From: Epiperipatus broadwayi
Lineage: Eukaryota; Onychophora; Udeonychophora; Euonychophora; Peripatidae
Length of the DNA: 64,000 bases
Reading direction: 5' to 3'
NCBI GenBank assembly: GCA_028023455.1
Contig: JAQFVV010000031.1
Coordinates: 4,282,001-4,346,000, forward strand
The notes beneath the pieces are model-generated. The model was not told the DNA's origin, did no database searches, and was given only the letters and a program-made list of their open reading frames with translations. The position numbers were made by a program, and so were the translations under genes. Positions 47,538 through 57,794 of this stretch are shown here, piece by piece (the stretch's first letter is position 1; the number at the start of each line of letters is the position of its first letter).

Positions 47538-48345
47538 CAACAAATTAAAAATTCTTCTCCTTTTTCTTTTCAAAAACTTTATTTTCTAATATCAATATAT
47601 ATATATTATAAAACTCCAACGTTTCAACTGTTTTTATCTTAATACAGTCATTTTCAAGGATCTGCAACAACAATATGAAATACATATTTATAAGTAAACC
47701 TCAATTACATAAATACCTTCATCTTACATTAACATAAACGGTAACAAACATATTAAACAGTCATAATTATATTTTACTTACATCTCTCTCCCATTGCTAT
47801 TTTTTTATATTACTCTTTTTTTTTACATTATTTAATTACAAATCTGTCTTAAAATCATCCAAGAAACTTTTTATACAAATTTAAAAACCAACCCTAATTT
47901 CAAATAACCTCTGTCTTTTTTAAATCTTATCTAAAACCCATCTCAAAACAACATTCCTAAACTATAGCTTTAAATGAATATAAAACAAATATAAACATCT
48001 TTTTTTATTCAAAAAAACTTTTAACAATTTACCTAAACCTATTTAAACATTCATTTTAAAGAGTAATATAAAAAATAGCAGTGGGAGAGAGATATAGGTA
48101 AAATATAATTATGTCTATTTTAATATGTTTGTTACTGTTTATGTTAATGTAAGATGAAGGTATTTATGTAATTGAGGTTTATTTATAAATATGTATTTCA
48201 TTTTGTTGTTGCAGATCCTTGAAAATGACTATGAAGATAAAAACGGTTGAAACGGAGTTTTGTATTATATATATGTTTAGTATTGATATTAGAAAATAAA
48301 GTTTTTGAAAAGAAAAAGGAGAAGGATTTTTAATATGTTGATATT
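47538..48345. mobile_element. Foldback element, arms of about 280 bp
   Basis: The left arm (47,538-47,818) and right arm (48,058-48,345) are reverse complements with only scattered differences. They include acataaataccttcatctt and its counterpart, and a conserved agataaaaac...TTGAAACG segment. The spacer is about 240 bases and AT-rich. The arms are too similar to be old. The GAAACGTTGGAG-type motif recalls terminal hammerhead remnants of Penelope-like elements, but CTGATGA is not intact. The mechanism of spread is unknown. It is non-coding. Confidence 0.75.
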
Positions 48346-48390
48346 TTTGTAGAACATATATATATTTTAAAAGAAAAAGTGATTGTACAT

Positions 48391-48496
48391 GTCAAGCATT
48401 GGTGGTCGAGAGGTCAGCGATGGCTGCTTTGCAAGCAGTTGTCCCCGGTTAGTAGGTTCGCTTCCCGGCTGATGCTATGACACATGAGAAAAAATT
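48391..48496 (+). mobile_element. tRNA-derived SINE, copy 3
   Basis: One of the best-preserved copies: GCATTGGTGGTCGAGAGGTC, an anticodon-type hairpin (ctgctttgcaagcag, TGC in the anticodon place), a long variable region and box B GGTTCGCTTCC. The tail is tatgacacatgagaaa. It is flanked by the 14-base repeat aagtgattgtacat (48,377-48,390 and 48,497-48,510). Confidence 0.92.
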
Positions 48497-48514
48497 AAGT
48501 GATTGTACATTTGC

Positions 48515-49915
48515 TGTGTTATAATATATGATAGTAAGATACTGAGTTTTTTTAAAATTCTTGCTTTATCTTCCAGCTAAGAATAGCTATATGTGAGCTA
48601 TCTTTTAAAAAAACTTAAATTTGATTACAATCTGAAGAACAAATTTAAATTTACTTTAGCCTTGGATTCAGATTTAAGACATGGGTTTAGCAGGAAGATG
48701 TACTGTCATTGCAACATGTATCTTAAGTGTATGTAAAATTAAGAATGCAGAAAGTGAACTACATTTACATTTGACAGTTGTTGCATTAATTTATATTGCA
48801 GCATCTTTAATATTAATATTTATGCAAGACTAATTTGTATTCCAAATCACTGGAGATTGCCATGAATGCAGTTGTAAAAACAAACAAAAAAAATGCTGAA
48901 CTCTTCTCAATAAGAATTATTCAGTGAGTTTGCTATTAGTACCTAGGTTTTGAAAGTGTAGTTTCTTTATTAAAATTAACCTATCAGTTAAAGTTATGTA
49001 TATATTCTTAGTTAGAGAATAAAATAATGATGGGAAAACGCTCAAATCCTCACTACCTAAAAATTTCTAAACTTGATGAGTTCTGTTTTCTTGCCCAGCA
49101 TGGTTTGGAACAATAGAAAGAGTAGTAGACTGTTCTCGAAATTTTTATAAACCTCTGAATAATAAAATCATTCATTTAGTTTATTTTATTTACTGCTTTT
49201 TTCTTTGTTATGCTTCTATAATAGATTATTGGAGGAGTTTTTTGGCCTGGAGCGGGCCATTTTTATAAGTGTTGTTTAACCTTTTATCCTATATATGCAA
49301 CACGATTTTTTTCTTTTTAATTTATTTTTCTGGCGCTAGATGGCAGTAATTCGATTTTTTTTCTTTAATGTTTTACTGATATTCTATTACTTTATTATCA
49401 TAATAGCTTTTAAATTAGGCACTTAATGTATAATGAAATTAAATGTTGAAAATGAATGCTCTTTTTTCTTTTCCTTTTTTTTTTATTATTCGCCCTCACT
49501 CATGGAAAAATTCCTAATCGTCAGCCAGGCATAAGATGTTTATTTGACCAAGTATTGTCCTTAGCCTTTGATCTTTACATTTTAAATAGCTCTTTAGAAT
49601 TTGTTAAAAAGAAAATCTAAGAAATCATAGATGCAGAAAATTGTTCTATTTCGCCAGAATTAAACTCAGAAACTCTGAGAATACTTTTTTAAAATTATTA
49701 TTGAAAATTCTAAACATATATGTATATACGATCATATAAAGGCATTCATTGATGCAAACACACTTCGAATGTTTTTAACTTAACTTATAAAATGGTCTTA
49801 TGATATAAATAGTTAGTGTATTCGTTTGGCATCCTCATGACCTATGAATCAATTTAAATGGCCTTGATATTTTACATATAGTTGAAGAATTTCTAGCATG
49901 TTCAGACTTTTTACC
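48515..49915. other. Unassigned AT-rich sequence
   Basis: No gene recognised. A short CTCF-core-like word lies at 49,335-49,346. Confidence 0.4.
49335..49346 (+). promoter_or_regulatory. CTCF-core-like word
   Basis: gctagatggcag matches the conserved AGRTGGCRS core of animal CTCF sites. It is a short match, so chance is possible. Confidence 0.2.
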
Positions 49916-49927
49916 CTCAGGAGGCAG

Positions 49928-50314
49928 CAGTATTGCCACCTAGTCAGTGATCGAAACCCGGACACTAAAAAAAAAAAATGTTTCCGTACAATGTTTATTA
50001 GTTAAATAAAATATAGAAACATGAAAAAAAGTCAACTTCTGACAAAAATATCTAGTCAGTGATCGAAACCCGGACACTAAAAAAAAAAAATTTCCATACA
50101 ATGTTTATTAGTTATATAAAATATAGAAACATGAAAAAAAGTCAACTTCTGACAAAAATACAAATAATAATGTAAATATTAAATAATTTTTAAGCAATAT
50201 GATATAAAAATAAAATACATAAAGTCACAAAAATTATATAAAAGAACAAATGAACCAATTAGCGGATCATTATTCAAAAAACCGGACTGTGGGACCAGTC
50301 AGGTGGCAATACTG
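49928..50314. mobile_element. Non-autonomous hAT MITE, 387 bp
   Basis: Perfect 14-base terminal inverted repeats (CAGTATTGCCACCT left, AGGTGGCAATACTG right) are flanked by 8-base direct repeats ggaggcag (49,920-49,927) and ggaggaag (50,315-50,322), which differ at one base. This is the hAT pattern. Inside, a 112-base unit starting near 49,940 is repeated at 50,052, each with cgaaacccggacac followed by an A run. The rest is AT-rich and non-coding. Confidence 0.88.
49940..50160. repeat. 112-bp tandem duplication within the hAT MITE
   Basis: Two units (49,940-50,051 and 50,052 to about 50,160) are nearly identical, both containing catgaaaaaaagtcaacttc. The duplication is younger than, or maintained within, the MITE. 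Confidence 0.9.
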
Positions 50315-50324
50315 GGAGGAAGTC

Positions 50325-50865
50325 TGTAACAAACATAGTTAGCCCTCCATTACTGATCAATAAGTGGAATCAAGGTATATTTATTTAACTGGAAAGTATA
50401 GGTTCTAAGATAATCTGGGTTGGTTAGATAAAAGTCTAATCTGTTAAATCTAAAAAACGTTGTATGTATTATGATGTAGTTTTAAGCCATAGTTTATTTT
50501 TATAATTAGATGTGGTATTATTTATAAATTATTATAATAAATAACTACTTAAATTTTAATATTTTACACAAAACATAGAGGTACCTTTTATAAAGGTAAA
50601 ATATTCAGATAAGATATGCTTATATATTAAGTAATAGTTTATTATTGAAAAGTAATATGGCCGTTCTTATCTTTATAGAGTCCCTATCTTGTGTTAAGGT
50701 TTGAGAGGTCTCTCTACTGTCAAAAAAAAGACATTGTTTGACTCATAAAGTTCAAGGTGCATATGATAAAGGTTACAGCCTTTCTCTAAAGTTTTACATA
50801 TTTCCTATCACAACTTTGTACATAAATATGTATATGCATTTATTGATGTTTTATGTAACACATCT
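50325..50865. other. AT-rich sequence without recognised features
   Basis: Nothing supportable seen. Confidence 0.45.
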
Positions 50866-50869
50866 GTTT

Positions 50870-52660
50870 TGACACTTTAACAGGTTGACATTTTCTATTG
50901 TTAACCCTGATGGCAATTTTTAGTTAATGTTCAACATTTGATTTTAATTTTAAATCTTTGTTCTATATTAAAATCAACAAATTGGGTTTGATTTATTAGA
51001 AATATAAGTTTATAAATGAAATACATTATAAAAAAATCATATTTGATATTTGCAAATATTGAAAAAATAATTAAGAGAGCATCATTTGCACCCAAATTCC
51101 ACAAAATTAATCAAATCTATGTTGACTGAAATTTATTTTTAAAATGGGAATTAATAAATGTGAAGTTCTTATGTTAAATTCTACTCTAAAATATAAAATT
51201 GTACTTACAATTTTAAAATATCTCAAAAACTCCTAGCACTAGGATAATAAAAGTGTTACCAATTTATTTCAAAAGACATAATAGTATTGTTTTAGTAGCT
51301 TTCCACTTGAATTTATTAATTTTTATTTTTAAAAACAATATAAATAAAATCAAAATGAATTCATTTACTCTTTTGGTTTTTGAATAATATACAATTACTT
51401 TGTAAAAACAATCATTAATTTTTAATAATTAGACAAAAATTGAATTTTTTTGCTATTCCAAATTTTTTCTTAAAGTAATTTAATATTTGATTTAAAAATT
51501 GGAGAACAATAAATTTGAGCCATCAAGCTTGTGGAGGCTGGGCTAAATTTTTTGGATTTTTATTGCCTATTGGAAAGTACTTATCTCTTCAGATTTTTTT
51601 AATTATTTCATTAATATTACATTAATTTCCTTTTCCAGCATCAAATGAGTGCAAACACTAAAAAGGTTGTACAGAAGAATGATTTGAAGTGGAAGGACTA
51701 CCAACACTATCTCCAAAAAACACACACATAACACTCCAAATCTGCACCCCAACAAATTAATTATAATATAGTTAAATTTCATATACATTGTTCAAAACCA
51801 GCCACATCATTTATTCATTGTTTAAAATATACATATTAAATAAGAAATTTAAAAAACAGAAATTAGCAAAAACAAAATTTAATTTTAGAAACTTCAATTT
51901 TTGCATTGCAGTAGATTTGGCACGGCAATTATTACCACCACCATAACCATGCACTTAAACTTTATTCATAAACTCTCTAATACATTGACATTTTCTGTTA
52001 TAAACCCACAAAACCTTTATTCTATATGAAAACTTAATAAATTGGATTTGATTTCTTAGAAATTTAAGTTTACAAATCAGTTTGAAGTACATAATGAGAA
52101 TAAAGAGCTTTTTTATCATTACACAATGTGTGTGTGTGGGGGGGGGGATCAAGCAGACAGCTCAAGAAAAATTAATGAAATCTTAGTTGACTGAAATTTA
52201 TTTTTAAAATGAAAATGAATAAATCTGAAATATTGATAAATCTATAAATCTCTGTTGTCAAATATTAAAATTATATCTGTCAATGATCGGTTTCATAAAA
52301 TGTGGTCATCATACCAGCTGCAGTTTTGTTATTGTTGTTGTTAACATTATGATCAAATTTATTAATTTCTATTTTTAAAAATAAAACATATACAAATAAA
52401 ATTAAAGTTTATGCATGTATTATTTTGGTTTTAAATAATTATTATACAATTATTGAGTAAAAATAATCAGAAATATTTAATAAACTATGCAAAAAAATCA
52501 TTTTTTGTTATTCCAAAAATTTTCTTGAAGTAATTCTACAAATGGCCTCCAAACTGATTTGCAAAGGACTAATTTCATCAAATACATGATCACAGGACTA
52601 AACACTTTAATTTTTATTGACTATATTGGAAATACTGACCTCTTCAGATTTTTTTATTTT
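50870..52660. repeat. Diverged direct duplication of about 0.7 kb
   Basis: 50,885-51,600 and 51,985-52,655 align in order: gacattttctgtt/attg, aaattgggtttgattt/aaattggatttgattt, gttgactgaaatttattttt, aatttattaattt with a ttttaaaaa run, ttttgctattccaaa/ttttgttattccaaa, and the closing tcttcagattttttt. The offset is about 1.05-1.1 kb. It is non-coding and clearly old. The intervening 51,600-51,985 is unique. Confidence 0.7.
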
Positions 52661-52912
52661 AAAATTAATAAATCAATATTTAAAGGTATGAGGTTTATAC
52701 TTCATATCAATAAAAGTAATACATTAACAACTATGAATATAAGAGCATTGGAACTCTCAAAAGTGCTCAGCCTTAATCTGTTACTTTAACAAGAAAGAAA
52801 AAAACCTCTCTTCAGCTGTGTATTAACACACAATTTAATTTATTAAATTAATATTTGTTTATTTACAGTTTTGTCTTTTTTTTAAAAAAAAACCTTACAA
52901 AAATATTATAAA

Positions 52913-53050
52913 TGATCCATTAAGGAAAAATAAATATCTAGAGTTTTGTAAAATGGGATGGAAAAAAGTTAATAATGATGTAAGAAAATATAATTGTGAA
53001 TTAACAATTAAAGCTATAGGAGATAGTCATAGAAGAGTGATATGATGTGA
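52913..53050 (+). mobile_element. RTE-type LINE fragment
   Basis: The plus strand reads LEFCKMGWKKVNNDVRKYN then CELTIKA, which aligns with the linker of the element at 20.6-22 kb (KMVQKRVAKAIRKYNCELA). Only this linker piece of roughly 45 codons survives. Confidence 0.65.
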
Positions 53051-53067
53051 TTTAAAGCAAAGAACTA

Positions 53068-53081
53068 CCAGCGCCACCTCT
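53068..53081 (-). promoter_or_regulatory. CTCF-core-like word
   Basis: On the minus strand AGAGGTGGCGCTGG matches the CTCF core AGGTGGCGC. It lies in a short CpG-bearing patch within CpG-poor DNA. Confidence 0.3.
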
Positions 53082-53515
53082 GAAACGAAGAATCATGTTA
53101 AATATTGAACCTCATAATCATTCAGTTAAAATATTTTAGGCATTGCATTTTTTGTATTTTATCATTATCAATTTTTATTATAAGATTGTCCATATTTAAT
53201 ATACACAGTATTATTAAATTTGTTTTTATTATGTATATGTGTACATATATGTTTAAAAATATATACTGTAAAGTGCTGTAATTTTTGTTAATTATTTTTA
53301 TTGATATTTTAATGTACCCAACTTGTAAATAATTAGATATGTATTTATCTTTAAAATGTCTATATTATATATGCATGTGTGTGTTTAAAACATAAATTAC
53401 ATAGAGTTTATTACTATCCATAGATTTTAGCTATTTGTAAGAGTCTTGAACCAAATAACATGGATACAGGATTCTATTATATATATGTCATTTGTAAGTT
53501 TTATTTATGTCAAAA
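53082..53515. other. AT-rich sequence without recognised features
   Basis: Nothing supportable seen. Confidence 0.45.
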
Positions 53516-53519
53516 AGTT

Positions 53520-54105
53520 AATCATAAAGAAGAAAATAAATCTCCAGTCAAGCACTGTTTATAAGGATATTAAAATCTCCATGTATTTATTTACCTGCCA
53601 GTAATAGTTTAAAAGCATAAGTGAATTCATTATGTTTAAAGCATATTCTTATATATGCAAATCATTACTGACTATGCTTATCTCAGAACTTGCATCTATT
53701 ATATATCTTATGTTTAAATTGACAATTTTATTATATAAATTTAGATATTCCATCACAGAAGAGAGACGGAATTTTATTTTTAACCACCTGCAATTAAACG
53801 TATATTAATTATGAATAAATGTAAATCTATTGTTATTAAGTGCTGAAATAATTATAATTATAAAGAAGGAAATAAACCTCTAGTCTTGTGCTGTTTATAA
53901 ATGTATGTGGTTAAAAATGAGATTTTGTCTTCTGTGATAGAATGTCTAAATTCATACAATATAATTGTCAATTTGAACATCAGGCATATAATAGATTCTA
54001 GCCCTGAGTACTGGCAGGTGAATGCATGGAGATTTTTATATACACTTATAAACATCACATGACTAGAGATTTATTTAACTTTCTTTACGATTACAATTAT
54101 TTCAG
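53520..54105. mobile_element. Foldback element, about 585 bp
   Basis: The left arm (53,520-53,790) pairs with the right arm (about 53,865-54,105). Shared pieces include aaatctccatg, acctgccagta, aaattgacaatt and catcacagaaga. The end motif ataaatctcyagtca also recurs inverted near 53,875, so each arm begins and ends with a related segment. It is non-coding. Confidence 0.65.
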
Positions 54106-54524
54106 TGTTTAATAATAATACATTTACATAAAAAAATTAATTGAAGTAGTTGTATTTGTGCTTATTCATAATAAAGAGCAATATATTTAATATTAGTGTA
54201 TATAATTCCTTTCATACTTCAAGTTTTTATTCCAATCAACAATTATAAGCTTGAGTATTTAATAAATACTAGATAGTGGTTTTGGCTACTAACCTTCTAT
54301 CATAGAAATTTTGAACTACTTACATTTAAATGTTTAGCAGTGTTTAATCAGAAAGTTTCTGGATTAGGATTATAGCATTATTATCTATTTATTTTTTAAT
54401 AGATGGCTCTGGACTAAAGAAAATAGAGTGATATTTGTTTCTAAAAACTTTTCTTGAATGTATACAGATAACATCATATGATATTTAGTTAATTTATATT
54501 AAAATTTTGGTTATTTGGGAATTC

Positions 54525-54805
54525 TGTCATCAGATTTTCAATGGTATCGATGGCTGAAGAGGTGGAGGTTGGAGTAGGTTAAAGCCTGTCCATTAAAGTG
54601 TAAGGATTTGCTATCTTAATATAAACTGAGCACTGATTATATATATGTATGGGGGATGGTAATCTGGACCAACTGATGAGTGCTGGTTTAGCACGAAGTA
54701 CATGTATTGGTAATTATTTATCTTTTCTACATGTGTGTGGTCATGTGCATCAGTAGTGTGAGATAGTGTGGATAGTGAGGTGGCTTGAAAGTCTGAGTTC
54801 TAATG
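54525..54805 (+). mobile_element. Hammerhead repeat, family 2, full copy
   Basis: It matches 4930-5250 over its whole length: tttgctatcttaatataaac, the ribozyme region, then the segment after the cut with catgtgtgtggtcatgtg and a box A/box B-like pair ending GAGTTCTAATGG. There is no partial tandem copy here. The combination of a hammerhead and an internal pol III-like promoter recalls the short SINE-like hammerhead repeats of schistosomes. Confidence 0.75.
54668..54711 (+). ncRNA. Type I hammerhead ribozyme (family 2, best copy)
   Basis: Stem I is ACCAA (54,668-54,672) with TTGGT (54,707-54,711). The core is CTGATGA (54,673-54,679). Stem II is a perfect five-pair GTGCT/AGCAC hairpin with loop GGTTT. 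GAA is at 54,695-54,697. Stem III is the self-complementary ACATGT (54,700-54,705), and the cut site is GTA, with the cut expected after 54,706. Two bases (GT) sit between GAA and the stem III palindrome where an A directly follows in a canonical ribozyme, so this copy may be slow or inactive, though the fold is clear. Confidence 0.75.
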
Positions 54806-54817
54806 GAAATGGTTTTT

Positions 54818-54840
54818 TTTTTTGTGTGTGTGTGTGTGAA
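54818..54840. repeat. (TG)n microsatellite
   Basis: A T run followed by perfect TG dinucleotides. Confidence 0.85.
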
Positions 54841-54844
54841 ATTG

Positions 54845-55925
54845 TAGCATTATGCCACTTAACATTTACTTATTACTTTCCAGTACTACTTATATAGGGT
54901 GTATGATTATTTTTTTAGACAATTAGGTATTCAACAACTTCATTAAAAAAATCTGGGAAGATTCCAATCGAGAATAGAATCTCAATTTCTCTTTTACTCT
55001 AAAGTAAAGGGAAGATAATGGTCATCATTAACTGTAATAAAATTTTGTCAGCATTTTGAAATAGATCAGCATAAATTAAAAATATTGCTAAGTTTATGAC
55101 AGCAAAAAATAAAAGTAAATTATAAACCAAATGCTTAAAGATATTTAATTGTTCTCTCATTTGTGATGAAGGTTGCAACAATTGTATTTTTTTTTTTTCA
55201 TGGATAATGCATTATTCCTCTTCCCCTCGATTGCCTTAAGGCTTTTGGTAAATACCTATTTACTAAACAATATTAAATGATTGACTGAGTTGCTGTAATT
55301 GGTTACCTGATAGTATCCTGAACTTACTTAGAAAATGCTTTACCTAAAAAATCCTCCAGTTTCAATTCAGATTTGAATAAACTAAATTAATAATTAAGTA
55401 AATATATAGCATTGATTAGATAATGATGGAGAGAGAGGAAGGCAGAGAAAATTGATATAGTTTTAAAAATAAAATGCATGATGCTTGACTAACATGGGCA
55501 TGGGTTAGAAATCAATAAAAGCGTTTGTTTAGCAATGGGACATTTTGTGGCAAGTGACTATAGTGTTTTCTGTGCATGTTTTTACTGTTCACTTTTGTAA
55601 TTGTCCCTTATAAAATTTACGAACACATACACCTCTTTGTAACAAGCACAGACGACGTTACATTGTTTTTTTATTATTAAACATGTTCGCATTTAAAAAT
55701 TTTCTTTAAGAATTAAAAATTGAAATTAAATATCATCTTAAACTCGTATATATAAATCGCACAGATAAAAAAAAAAAATTATTAAAATAAAACTTTATTA
55801 AAAATAGAAAGGTATTTTAAAAACAAAAACCTAAAAAGATTTAGAGATAAAAATATATCTTTAATCTTGGAAAACACATTAATTAATCAGAAATGGAAAT
55901 GATTGTTTTAATTAGTTAAATGTAA
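54845..55925. other. AT-rich sequence without recognised features
   Basis: No gene recognised. CpG frequency starts to rise at about 55,640. Confidence 0.4.
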
Positions 55926-56075
55926 ACCAGCCTTGGGCATTTAAATGTAAAAACATCGGTCAGATAGGAAAACAATAGAAACTAATAGCCAATGAAGAGA
56001 AAAGCAATGGAATCGGACCTCAGCGAAAAGACCATCTCATCGATGACGCAATGTAAATTCAATCCGTCAAATTAA

Positions 56076-56084
56076 TATAAAAAG
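56076..56084 (+). promoter_or_regulatory. TATA box candidate
   Basis: TATAAAAAG stands in CpG-retaining sequence about 90 bases before the first ATG. No clear initiator was found 25-35 bases downstream. Confidence 0.35.
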
Positions 56085-57734
56085 ACAAGTTTGGAAATTA
56101 TTAATGATGATAGATTATTTACGATGTGACAGATATGTGTTAGTGCGGAAGTGAAGGAGAAGGGATGAAAAAGACGCACTCTTCAATCCCTTCAGTTTTG
56201 CCAAAGAAAGAAAGAGAAATGAACTATCGTTTTCTACATTGAGGATCAACTAAACTAAAAAAACCTCCGAATGAATAAATAAAACAATGGCTAAATGAAT
56301 ACCAATCTTTTTAGGACGGCATGGGAATTCACGTTCAAACGGCAAGGAACATATAAAGATGAACTGTTTAAAAAAAAACCGTAAGAACTTTATAATTTAT
56401 GAACATTAAATTAAAAACTTTCCATATATAAAAAATACAAATAGAATCCTATCTGACCAACGTAAATTAATATTAATAATGTTATTTGATTTTTTTTTTT
56501 AAAAAATCATTTCCATTTATTTATTTTTTGTTCTTTAAGTTTTATTATGATTTCTGTTTTCCGTTAAGTAAATTATATAAATGTTAAACTTAAGTCGGGC
56601 GTGAATGGCTGTATAGATTTGTAAAGTTATATTAGGGGAGGGTAATCTTAGGTTATTTGTGTCGTAGTTGAATTGGGTCAATGGATGGGATATATTGGTG
56701 TGATCAGTAGATGTAATATTAGATTCGCTACGGGCAGAATCGTTTCATACGCTGCACTCACCCATTTGCCTATGGAAGGAATTATAATTCAGAGAACGCA
56801 GTTCCTTTCTATGGAGTTTTTTTTTTATTGCTCTTGTCAGATAGATGTCATATTCCTATTTGACGAGAGGCAATTTCTTCTCTTAACTTTTTGGTGCTGC
56901 CGTATTTCGTATTACATTGAATGCATCGATATATCAGATAAATTGACGCCAGTTTCGGCTGCGAACCTTTAGCCTAAGGTTAAATAGGAATAGAATGTTT
57001 TATTTTCAAATGCAAATCTATATAGTCTATTCATACTCGACACTAAATAAAAATGCATTAAATTTAAGTTGTTTATAGACGCTTGCATGGATTCGTTATC
57101 GGTTAAGTATGTTTTGGGTTTTCATATTTGATCAAAATATATAGACATTCGATAAATAATGATACCTTACGGTGAGTATCTATAATGTATTTATTTGGAT
57201 ATCTTTTAAGTTATTGGTGACAATGCAAGTATCTTATGGTGAATACTATTGGGTTACTTATAAATTTCCCTCTGCAATTGTCGGTATCAATGATTTTATA
57301 TTTTGATCGTTTATGTTTATTTTGAAATGTTTTTAACCGTTGTAATCTATGTAACCGATCTATACTCAACATTTTAAAACAAACTTTTATAAACTCCTCT
57401 GTGCGAACTTATAAAAAATTAAAATGTAAAGTTGTAAAAATTAAAATGTAAATTAAAATCAAAGTTAAAAATGTAAGTTAAATTTTAAAAGGTAAACTGA
57501 TGCTAAAATAATTTTAAATCTTATATATGTGCGTTAATAAATGTTTGTATGTTAATTACTGGCAGTGGCTTATTTTATTCTTTTTTTATATACTCTTAGA
57601 TTATATTATTTAATCTCTGCTCTTCCACTGAGCTAGTGACATGGGCTAACGTCCGGAAACAAAATATAAAAAAAAATTTATTTTTTTTTGACTTACGTAT
57701 CTGCCTACTTTATAAATTTTTCTAGGTTCTAATG

Positions 57735-57747
57735 CCTAGATGGCGCC
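57735..57747 (+). promoter_or_regulatory. CTCF-core-like word
   Basis: cctagatggcgcc matches the CTCF core (CCNNNAGRTGGCGC type) and lies at the right edge of the CpG-retaining block. Confidence 0.35.
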
Positions 57748-57794
57748 CTGTAGTGCAGATACCTTTAGTCTACCTTCTCCGGATCGTTACATCT

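Larger units (their letters stand above)
55930..57790 (+). promoter_or_regulatory. CpG-retaining block, candidate gene 5' end
   Basis: CpG occurs at about the expected rate here (around 14 in 55,930-56,360 by hand count) while most of the window is strongly depleted. That is what an unmethylated promoter region looks like in a genome that methylates its DNA. A TATA box lies at 56,076-56,084. An ATG at 56,165 opens only 25 codons, which would suit a 5' leader. Donor-like words occur at 57,172 (ACG|GTGAGTAT) and 56,977. The open stretch at 56,673-56,972 has no in-frame ATG at its start and no domain, so I do not call a protein. A CpG-rich young transposon is the alternative. Confidence 0.4.

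Noticed and set aside
49928-49942. tattgccacctag as a CTCF-like site (and its mirror near 50,301)
   Set aside because: These words are the terminal inverted repeats of the hAT MITE, which explains both copies.
56673-56972. 99-codon open stretch in the CpG-retaining block as a protein-coding gene
   Set aside because: It has no ATG at its start, no recognisable domain, and a composition unlike a typical exon. The block itself is kept as a promoter candidate only.
57615-57665. tRNA gene on the minus strand near the words ctgagctagtgac
   Set aside because: Only a box A-like half is present; no anticodon or T arm in the right place.
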